From contig CDMY01000500.1 of NCBI GenBank assembly GCA_001179505.1, positions 17,848 to 64,666 on the forward strand: a DNA stretch of 46,819 nt, read 5' to 3'. Positions 10,201-19,463 of the stretch are shown in pieces. A program made the translations under genes and the position numbers. The notes under the pieces are model-generated. The model made no database searches. It had not been told where the DNA came from and saw only the letters and a program-made list of their open reading frames with translations. Origin of the DNA: Vitrella brassicaformis. Its lineage: Eukaryota; Sar; Vitrellaceae. The stretch's first letter is position 1. Every line of letters starts with the position of its first letter.

Positions 10201-13200
10201 AAGAAGGGGAGTGGATTCCTATCGAGAAAGAGAAGCCCCCTGCAAGTCGCGAGGAGGAACCATCGACTGGCAAGAACGCCGCGACACCATCAGCGACTAC
10301 GTCCGAGGGCGGCGCGGCATCTTTCGTGGAGCCTGAGGACGATGTGAGCTTCAGCAGCCTCGTAGATGCTTCTACAGAGACGCGAGTTTTCGTGCAGAGA
10401 CATCGCGAAAGACGAGATGATGAGAGCCAGAGCGCGGCATCGCCTCTGCTAGATATCACTGCGCCGAATCTGGTCAGGAGCAAGAGAGGAAAACGGGAAA
10501 AATCGATTAGTGCTTTGGACGTTTTGTGCTGTGCGTATGCTCGCTAGGTGTCCGACACGCCTCTTTCGACTGCATTAACTTATGCAGTTGAGCGAACGCA
10601 GAATTTTTCTGTTCTCTTTTACCGTGTTTTGTCTTTCTCAGGAAGATTCATTTGCACGGCTTTTGCTTGAGAAGGGCGTGGCGCCAAACCCCGAAAACCT
10701 GCACAAATACAATCCTCACGGTGTTTCACCAATTATCAACGCAGCATCCAATAACTTTGCCGAAGATATTATGATGAAAGTCATTAAGGTGAAAAAACAC
10801 ACGACTGTCAGCAGGAATGTGTCTTGATGCTTTATCGATGCCTCTTTGTGTGCCGCGCTCAGCTGGCAGAAAAGGGGCGAGATGCTTTCCTGTGCACGGC
10901 CAAGGACGATAAAGGAAGGGGTCTCATATGGTACGCGGCAAGCCTGATGCGCCTTTTGTTGTCTCATCGGTTCTTGCTCTAAGTGGGAGGCGCACAATGG
11001 CCATGTACGAGCTATCAAGGAGCTCTTGAGCCATTTCAAGGCTGTAGTCGAAGCCAGACTGCCAGGATCCAAGTTCTGCGATCCACACAAACCAGATGAA
11101 GCAGGTACTCGATTGAGTCACTCAGTTCCGCCAACAGTCTGACATCGTGTTTCTTGGCAGGCGACACACCTCTGCTGGCGGCCATGGAGAGCGGCAACAA
11201 CCTCGGTGACCTGGAGGGCATCAAGACACTTTATACCTGTCTCAACCCAGTGGATGGAGACACAGCTATTCTCGATGCTCTCCAACAAACAAAGGACTTC
11301 GACATCATCAGCAGACTGATTTCGCGCAGGCCTTCGCCGGTAGAACCCACATTCATGCGATCGATATAGTGGCGCTCGGCTCGGTCTCCTTGTGTGTCTG
11401 TTTGTTTGTTTGTTTGTTTGTTTGTTTGCTGGCGCAGAGCTTCGACCTCCTCCGTTTCGACACACCGAACGATCTCTCTGAGACTGCCCTGCCGAAGTCT
11501 GTCGCCCTACAGAAGAAGAACAGCTTTCGACTGCTCCTCCGAGTTGCAGTCGAGGGCGAATTCTTCAAGGAAATCGACAAGGCCCTTTACACAGCGGCAT
11601 GTAAGCAATCCGTACGAGCCTCGAATGGGCAAATGCCAATTTTTGGTTTGCAGTGATGATGAGTGACGATGAGGTCGACGCAATAATCGAGGCTCGTCCC
11701 AAGGCCGTCGAAAACGTGCTGTCGATGCTTCAGTACAAGTAAGAACTGTATCGTCTGCAGAAGGCCTTGATTGGTGGGTTGCCCGCTGCAGGGGTCCTCG
11801 AGATAGTAATGCAGCTCTCCACATCCTCGACATGCTGCCATCCAATTTTCCGAAATTCACAGATCCGAAAGATGCAAATCCCCTGCGGGTAAGCCTTCTC
11901 AATGAACAGTCACGTATGTTTCTCGGATAGCCATGCGTATTTCTGTCTGTATAGAGGGCGACACTTGCGTCTGAGCTGGCAGTTGTGCGCAAGATGACCG
12001 CCCCTAGCCACTACCCCTTCCTCACGCCGCGGCACTTGAAGCTCACATTGCAAGCGGTGATTGAACAAGTACGAAATCCACATATCTTTCTCCAGCAAAG
12101 AGCGATCGTGGAGAGGAGAGATAACAACACGTCAATATCGCACCGAGATGCAGAAGCCTTGAGCAGCACCAACTCGTCTGAAGCCCCGCCTAGTGAACCT
12201 GATTCGATACGGCGGCTGATGGCTTCACAGGGTATTCTCGCGGCGGTGCGGCGAGCAAACATCTCTGAGACGGCCAAGGAGATGAAGAAGAGGGGCGACG
12301 ACAAGTATGCGTCCACCGATGCAGCCGACAGCGCCAGCCGCAACAAGCGAAGGACGGCGATCCTTGCGACTCTTTTCAAGTAAATGACATGATGATTCGA
12401 AAATGGCTGTCAAGGCAATGCTGTCATTGTTGTGCAGCTGTCCGGTTGTCGATGTGGATTCGTTTCTTAAGCGCTTCACTTTGATCGTGACCATAATCTC
12501 GTCGGTGTCTTATGCTTTGTGGCTTGTTGTGATTTCACTGCTCGTCTACATGACTTCCTGGCCCCACATCGTAAGCAAAGCCATATCGCAGCCTGTGGGC
12601 TCGTATGGATGGATAGACGGATGGACGCGTACATCCATCCTCGTGGTCTTGCTGCATCCAGGATATTATAAGCCTTCTGCCTGAGCCATCCGACTACAGC
12701 TTTAGTAAAGGTGACCAAGGGCAAGGACAGAGCTAAGACAGACGTGAGCACCGGGTGTGTCTTGGCTCTTCACAGCGTCATGGATATCCGTCCTCTCGTT
12801 TGTCGGCCACCAAACGACTGCCTTTGCATGGTAAGACAGGAGACATGGTCCAGTCAAGTAGTCGCGTTTTGTATTTCTGTCAACCCAATCAGGGATGTGA
12901 CGACTATGGAGATGATTATTCACTGGGCGATGATCGTCATGCGCCTTGTGAGCCTCTTCGGCGTCATCGCATACCTCTTCTACGTGCAGCGGTTCCTCCA
13001 CGCCATCTTTCCCTTGGTGCTGGCCGTCCTGGTGGCAATGATTCGGGGCGTCCAGTCCTTTTGCTTCAACACAAAGGACAACCGAAGCATGGGCACAGGT
13101 GAGAAGGATCCACGGCTCCTGAGCCTCAGCCAAATTACGCCGACAATGTTAATGTGCCCGATGGATGGCAACAGATCTGCTAAGGCCAGGCACAGAAGCC

Positions 13201-14979
13201 GAGGATTTCTGGGCGGACGACTTGGAGAACCTGATTGCCCAACCCGAGTACCACGACAAACCCGAGCACCTCCGCGTGAGTAGTGCAAGCTGGTCTCCTT
13301 TTTTGTTTGCATCACTTGTTGCTGGTTGCTTTCCTCCTCAGGACTACTACGAGGGACTGAAGCTGGCGACTCGGGTGACGATGCCTCAGTACCTGACCGT
13401 ATGTGTCGTCTCGGGCACGGCGGCCTTCATCTTCTCGATGGCTTCGTGCATCCTTCGGCTGGCATTCATGAACTATCTGGAGTTCTACCGATTCACTCGG
13501 GCTTATGAGCTCACCAGAGACTACCTGTGAGACAGAACCCATACAGACATCCGCTTGCATTGTCTCGTGTGTATTGCAGCTGGTTGGCCGTGATTGCGGA
13601 GCTGCTGCTGATTCTCAACACGTGGATCATCGCTATGGATTTCATGAAGCCCCTGAGTCTGCTTATTCTGCAGTCGTCGTCTCACTGGCGGCTGCTTAAG
13701 CACTTCATGCGTGATTATAACCACAGGGGGCTCATCGAGGTCAGCGACGAGGAGTTCAACCAGACACTCACCGACTGGCTGGACGCACGGTGGGCGGGAC
13801 ACACGCTTATTCGCGCGTCCATCTGTGCGCCGGCCATTTCATGCTTGCTGCCTGCCAGGCAAGACATACTTGACAAGTTGGAGCTCCGCCGCAATGCCTT
13901 GCGGGCGCCTTCTCCTCTATATCAGCAATCCTACTCAGTAAGTGCATCCTTGCGTACACGTCTTTTCTCGAACATCCTCTTTGTGTGCGGTGTGTTTGAT
14001 GTGTCAGTCCTCTTGATATGGCAGGCGGCCTTTGCGGTGTACTGCTTCTTGTCGGGCGACACCGGCTATAAGTACCTGTCAACCATACTGACGGAGGAGC
14101 TGAGCTTCTACTTGTATATCCTGGCTGTGAGCGGCATCCTCTTGTGCATCGTGACCATCATATTCGGCGGACTCGCAAACGATGTAAGCAAGGCAGAACG
14201 GGATCTGTATGTTGCGTTGTTTTTCGTTTGTGGATGGCCATCTGTCACCGATAAGGTGGCGTCCAAGCACTGGTTCCGTCTGAATGACCTGCTGCGCCGC
14301 CTGCCACACACAGCCGAGAGAAGAAAGAGCCTCGAGCGGGCATCCATGTCTCTCAAACCTGAAGACCCTGCCTTCACGGTATACCAAGCCGCTGGAGTAT
14401 CCCCTCCCAACCCCATCTGTGTGCTCTTGTCTGTGCAGGTGTGGGGCATCACACTGACTCCCATGGTGTCTTTCGTCCTTACCTTCCTCCTGGTGACGTG
14501 CATCATCCTTGGATCACTTGTGTAAGCATTCACAGGCATATTCTCGATTTTTCAGCATCATGATTGCGTGTATGCGCTGCAGCTATGCCGACAAGAGCGT
14601 TATGGACCGATTTGCACCGCAGGAAGACAGGCTGGCAATGCCCCAGGATACGGCATCGAGGCTTCAGCTAAACGAGGGAATGATAACGCATGCGGCACTC
14701 AGACGGCCGGGGACAGACGTGTTGGATCTGCCCACTGACGACAAAAGGAGAAGAGACCGTGTCAGTGAGTCTCTCCCAGAGATCAACGCGACCGTAAACA
14801 AGACATACCAGCACGCCGGCAACCGGACGTCGCTGTCCCATGGCACGCTATTTGAGTGGCTGCTGGGGCGCCCGTCGAGCTTGTCTGCATCCCTTATCAG
14901 CCTGAAACCGTATATACGGCATGACTCCGCCAGCGATGAGTCACAGGAACTTCAAGGCGAGATGAATAGCAAAAGATAG
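7212..14979 (+). CDS. Signal peptide - Glu/Pro repeat - ankyrin - multi-pass membrane protein
   Basis: One long multi-exon gene. It opens with a clear signal peptide (MKRFLILIILSLSLSVQSAS). A Pro-rich region follows (exon to about 8102), then a Glu/Pro region at 8155-9221 with a 33-residue tandem repeat and many TGH motifs. Short exons at about 9273-9332 and 9401-9427 lead to ankyrin repeats: GGDTALTTAM (about 9487), DGTTPLMRAV (9649), NGKSALMHAV (9808) and KGDTALHLAI (about 9961), with more degenerate ones to about 11330. From 12437 there are about eight hydrophobic segments, such as TLIVTIISSVSYALWLVVIS, LTVCVVSGTAAFIF and ILAVSGILLCIVTII, then a charged tail ending at 14979. Ankyrin plus several spans recalls TRP-type channels, but no pore motif was identified. 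The single-gene model rests on in-phase joins, including across 12381-12437. Two genes remain possible. Confidence 0.6.
8284..8480 (+). repeat. 99-base tandem repeat coding for a 33-residue Glu-rich unit
   Basis: Two adjacent copies start near 8284 and 8383. Each encodes EEEETTEEELEEVTGHRPS followed by an EKP-EPVTGH segment, with only a few silent or conservative differences. The period is a multiple of three, so the reading frame is preserved. Confidence 0.85.
8462..8541 (+). repeat. Dispersed repeat, copy 1 (partner near 10164-10240)
   Basis: About 75 bases encode HTPTRAPARGKLEEGEWIPI. A nearly identical stretch encoding HTPTRRPARGKLEEGEWIPI lies about 1.7 kb downstream, in a different exon of the same gene. 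The few differences include third-position changes. Confidence 0.85.
9745..9807 (+). other. Probable GC-AG intron
   Basis: The ankyrin reading frame runs through MDIQDA, then must skip to NGKSALMHAV. The only in-phase donor is gcg|gcaagtcg, which is the consensus of the minor GC-AG class, and the acceptor is ctggacag|aatgg. The intron is 63 bases. The neighbouring GT (gtcgaatc) would break the frame. Confidence 0.65.
10164..10240 (+). repeat. Dispersed repeat, copy 2
   Basis: This is the second copy of the TPTR-x-PARGKLEEGEWIPIEKE block. It sits just after the ankyrin unit KGDTALHLAI. Its presence on both sides of the ankyrin exons supports treating the upstream Glu/Pro exon and the ankyrin exons as one gene with an internal duplication. 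Confidence 0.85.
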
Positions 14980-15299
14980 GGCAGTGGCGACCAGCGTACT
15001 GAGGATGGAAGGGCGACAAGGAAGGAGTGATGCATGTAGGCGGGAGGAGACATAGATTGGTGACTGTCTTTGGTACAGTACTCTGTGGCTTGAAGCGATT
15101 GTTTGCGTCCGGCCGCAGTCCGGCGCTTAGCGAGTGAAGGTAGCATCTATGTGATTGGCTTTTGGACATCATTGCAGTGTGTCGTGAGAGACCTTGAGTG
15201 CGTCTTTTTTTTAACTGTTTTCCAACGGCTGCCGTACGCGGTACTGTGGCTGTGTGTGTGTGTGTGCTGGGGCGGGAATCTCCGAGACTGCGTGTCGAG
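14980..15299. other. Intergenic region
   Basis: This separates the stop of the ankyrin/membrane gene from the start of the secreted tyrosine-tail gene, both on the plus strand. It should hold a 3' end and a promoter. A short GT run lies at about 15252-15266. Nothing else was recognised. Confidence 0.5.
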
Positions 15300-17397
15300 A
15301 TGCCACGCCCTCCATGCCCTTTTCCCCTTTGCTGTGTGCTCCTCCTTGCCACTCTCTCGCGATGTCAGCTCACACCAAAAGCGGAGGAACAACTCGAGAA
15401 GATAGTCGACCAAGTCGGCACACTCTTGACGGGCCGGCGAGAGAAACCTGGGACTGAAGGTTGATGAAGCTCCCCAGTTGCCTGCGTAGGTATGTGCATG
15501 ACATTGTATGCTTTGTTCCAGATGCCCCGATAGCGCCAGCGAACGGCTCCAGCCTCGGGTGTCCAGTGTTCAGCATGGTGCCTCCGCAGCCCAAAAGTGA
15601 CGGTCGAGTCGACTTTTCATCCGCACCCGCAGAGACCCTGCCCGCAGACAGCGAGCACTACATCGCCCTGCAATTGGTGGGGGGTGCAAAGCGAAGCACC
15701 CACACAAGTAAAGCGACCAAAGCTCTTGGGTGCCGTCTGTGCATGGCATGCAGAGCCGGGCCGAGATGATGGGCTTCACCCACGTCATCCTTGCAGCCAA
15801 CTCGCGAAGCGGCAACGCCGACATCCTCGTGCAGTCACACAATGGGTGGATCTGAACGCACAGAAGGCGGGCGGCATAGGTACCCTTTTCTTTGTCTGTG
15901 TCATGACAGCACGGTGTACGGGCGATCGAGCGCACCTTCTGATGGTGACAATGGGCTGTATGAGGATTATGTGGTGCTGCCTGTGGAGAGCGGGGCGACG
16001 GCCCATGCATTCGTCGTCCCTGTCGGCAACACACACGCCGATGTGGTCAGTCAATTGCAGTCAGCGGACACACACACGGATCCATCTCTGTCGGCCTGTC
16101 TGAGTGCCTGTGTGTCCTCTGCCCATGTGTGTGTGCAGACGGTGTTGCTGTCGTTCCACAAAGACGGCGATTGTGTGGTGCCCTTCAAGATCACCGGCCT
16201 CGACAAACCCGTCAGCGACCCCTCAGTCGACCTGAGCGACAACGCAGCGCCGCAGCTGGCGGACGACGCTCCTCGCCCACTGCCGAACACTTCGATGCCC
16301 ACATTCGCCACTTACAAGCAGCTGCCTGGGATGCCTGAGGGGCAAGCGGCTGTGGCCAAGCGATTGATCGACGGCATCAGACAGGGCAACGACACAGCCC
16401 AGCTGTTGGAGAATGGCGGGCTGGAGCCGGCGGAGTATCGACTTGCCGAGGGTGTCCTCCACACACTGTGGAAGGCCAAGGTCAGTGGAGGCGGGTGTCA
16501 TGGTTGCCGGCCGGCTGTAGTGCGTGGCGTGGAATGGTCTCTGCAGGACGTCCCGGACCCCGAGCAATATTATTATGACTAGTCCGCGAGAGAGACGGGA
16601 GGGTGAGAGAAAGCAGACACGACCGTGCATGTTGCCATGTCGTTCTTGCAGCTACTATTATTCTTATTACGGATAGTAAGACAAAATGAAGGCAGGCCGG
16701 CCGGCTCCCAGCGTGCAAGTGCCCATTCGTTTGTGTCCCTGTCCGCTCCGCTCCCTCCAGCTACCCCTACTAGTAAGTGTCGCTCACTATAGCCGCACAC
16801 ACAGCTTTCAGGGCTCACGTGTTGCGTTGATCTGATCCGTCGTATTTTCTGTCAGCTATTATTACTCCTACCCCTATTATTACATCTAGTCAGCGCAGCG
16901 CACAGCACACACTGTCGACACATGGGCCGAACTTATGGGTCGTTGTTGTGTGTGTTGATGTGCCTGCTGCTGTTGGCTCCCCCATTCTTATGCCGGCAAA
17001 CGGCAGCTACTAGTGAGTCGCACACACACAGAGACACGACCGCATCTTGATGGGATGCACACAGAGACTGTGTGTGTCTCTGCCTGCCTGCCTGTCTGTC
17101 TGTATGTCTGTCAGTTACTACCCCTACTAGTAAGTGAAGACCTAACAAAGGGCGGTACAGGTGAGCCTGCAGATGCGATTGTCACTCCTGTCCCTCCTGT
17201 CCTGCATCGATATCGGCGCTCGTCTCATCTGAGCAGCTACTACTAGTAAGGAACCCTTACTAGTACTACTATTATTAGTGCGTCTGGGCTCTGCGAAAAG
17301 ATAAACATGGCCCTGATTGATCTCTTTCGTTTGTGTTGTGTGTGCGCGCGTCTGTGTGTGTGGTTCTGTGTGCAGCTACCGGCTAGGAGCCCAATAG
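15300..17397 (+). CDS. Secreted protein with a tyrosine-rich tail encoded by micro-exons
   Basis: The start at 15300 gives a strong signal peptide (PFPLCCVLLLATLSRCQ). Main exons: 15300-15459, 15522-15676, 15754-15845, 15910-16045, 16139-16480 and 16547-16581, all joined in frame over GT-AG introns. The mature body is a few hundred residues and looks beta-rich at first (MGFTHVILAANSRSGNADI, YEDYVVLPVESGA, TVLLSFHKDGDCVVPFKI), then helical (AAVAKRLIDGIRQGNDTAQL). I recognise no family. From 16547 the coding sequence reads EQYYYD and enters a chain of very small phase-2 exons encoding tyrosine with a few Pro/Ser/Gly/Ile. It ends RLGAQ and TAG at 17397. Secretion plus a tyrosine-rich tail would suit an extracellular or wall protein able to form dityrosine links (inference). 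Confidence 0.7.
16582..17397 (+). other. Cassette of seven phase-2 introns and tyrosine micro-exons
   Basis: Exons: 16652-16675 (24 bases), 16761-16772 (12), 16856-16888 (33), 17007-17012 (6), 17115-17129 (15), 17237-17245 (9), and the terminal 17376-17397 (22). Every internal one is a multiple of three, begins C or T, and ends TA immediately before a GT donor. Five have donors of the gtaag/gtgag type. Each junction therefore rebuilds TAC or TAT. Because TA is followed by the G of the donor, retaining any intron creates an in-frame TAG. Introns are 70, 85, 83, 118, 102, 107 and 130 bases. The full join adds about 40 residues after EQYYYD, of which about 28 are tyrosine. Confidence 0.7.
17007..17012 (+). 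other. Six-base micro-exon
   Basis: The exon is CTACTA, flanked by cggcag on the left and gtgagtcg on the right, both good splice sites. It contributes two tyrosines across phase-2 junctions. Skipping it would not change the frame. Confidence 0.5.
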
Positions 17398-18091
17398 GAT
17401 CCGGGAGAGCAGAGAGTGGTGGTCTAAGGCGTCTGTTGTCCTTTTGATTTATGTACTGTCTGCTTCTGTGTACCAGCACGTTTGTATGTATTTATGTGTG
17501 AGTCGAGCCAAGGCCTCAAGTAGATAGAAATCGGCCTTCTTTCCTTCTTTGTAGGCATGTTGGCGCTATGCTGCATGAGTATATGTATGTCAAGTAGGTC
17601 GTCCGCCTTGTGCCGTGACGTGCCTCGATATTCCATGTGTGCTTGTTGGTTGAGGGAGGGGTTTTCCGAGTCTTTCAGATAGCGACGAGGGACGGGCGAT
17701 AAAAGACACGCCGTCTCACACTCGCTGACTCGCTCCCCTTCCATGAGTGTGATGAGCTGGGTGGGTCGGGTTTGTCGGAGAGGGAGTGCGAGAGACAAGG
17801 GTCAGTTCATGGGTCATGCATGTAGTCACATGAACTCACACCCATCCAGCCTCTCGCCTCTCTCTCCCGTCTGCTGTCTGCAGCAGCCTCCCGCCTGACC
17901 CGCTCTATCGGCCTTACGGGCACACATCACACACACACACACCCCACTCATTCACCGACCAAAATGCCTCACTCACTCATCAATCAAACACACAAGACAA
18001 GACACTGACAAGGCAAGACAAGACCCACGCACAGTGTTGCGATTGATTGAGCTAGCTAACGTACGTACAGGCCACGCACCGCACTGGTCGG
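17398..18091. other. Convergent intergenic region
   Basis: This lies between the stop of the tyrosine-tail gene (+) and the stop of transportin (-). A CA run sits at about 17926-17944. No coding sequence or structured RNA was recognised. Confidence 0.55.
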
Positions 18092-19431
18092 TCATGAAGA
18101 CGGCACGGTCACCTGTCCAGTCCCGTTGACGAGCTGCCCACCTTCCCCGCCCAGCCCGTAGTTGCGCGTGAGGGAGTCGCGGATGGGCGGCTCCATCCCA
18201 TTCAGCATGGTCGTCCAGGCGGCCGCATCCACCTGCTGCCGAAGAGCTGCAGTCAGTGCAGTCAGGTCAGAGCCAAGAGAGAGAGGGATGGGTGAGTGTG
18301 ATGATCTCCACTCCGTGTGTGTGTGTGTGTGTGTGTTATGGGGGGTTGGTTGCACCTGTGATGACTTCGTGGAAGAGTTGCGCGAGGTTCTTTGGAGGGT
18401 TTGGGATGGACGCCAGCGAGTGGAGTAGCACAGGAATGTCCTTCATGGCCACGCTCGGGTTGGCCTTGATCAAGGCGTACAGACCTGCACACACACACAC
18501 ACACAGATACACACACGGGGGGATGGATGGATGGATGGATGTGTGTGTGTGGGTCCCTCTGCCACCAGGTCCCTACCGTGGAATGCGTTCATCTTTTCGT
18601 GGTCGTTCCTGGCGTAGATCATGATGAAGCACCAGCGGCTGTAGAACTGCTCCAGGTGAACCGCCACCTTAGCAGTGCACACCAACCCCAATCGGCCCTG
18701 CACACACACACACACACGTCTCTCTCTGTGCTCTGTGCGGGGCGCCCATCCGTCCGTCCCGCATCACATACGCTGTCTGTCTGCCTGTCTGTCCGACCAG
18801 TGTGATGCATCCGTTCTGGAGCAGCGATCTGTGAAGGTTTTCCCTTCTGACGACGGTGATGAGCTGAGCGGTGATCTGGTCGACGTAGGGGCTCATGATG
18901 TCGCCCCCGCCGTGGACGGCGATCTCTCCTATCGCCCAGCTGGCGTTGTTGCACACAGACACAGCCGAGTGCACCAGGTGCTGCGTCAGCTGACACACAC
19001 ACACACACACCACACCACACACACAGAGGCAATGCGTCCCCCTCTCTCTGTCTGTGTGGTGCGGGTGTGGGTGTGGCGGGGGGCGCTTGGTGACTGCCTT
19101 ACCTCTGGCATGATTTGTGGGAGGTATGGTTTGAGCTGCTCCATGGCGCGGCCGGAGACGTCGCCCACCAGGGCGAATGACGACTGCTTCACCTGCATGT
19201 TAGAATCCTGGACAGGGGAGGGACAACACGGCGTCGTGTGGTGTGGTGTGGTGTGGTGTGTTGCTCGGCTTGATCTGATCTCGGGTCTCCACCCACCTGG
19301 CAGCACCGTGCGAGCAGTGGGATGAAGTCGTGTGTCTGCAGCAGCTGCGGGGTCTTCTTGTCCAGAGCCTCCACCACCGCCCCCAACGCGTCCAACGCCG
19401 CGCCCAACATATCTCGACGCGGGCGCTCACT

Positions 19432-19463
<32 letters not shown>

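Noticed and set aside
16547-16582. Gene simply ending at the TAG after EQYYYD
   Set aside because: Not excluded as an isoform. As the only product it leaves unexplained seven downstream AG-(C/T)TAY...TA-GT blocks with the same phase and coding bias.
17898-18060. tRNA or other small RNA gene in the intergenic gap
   Set aside because: No cloverleaf with a T-loop consensus could be found here or in the other gaps by eye.
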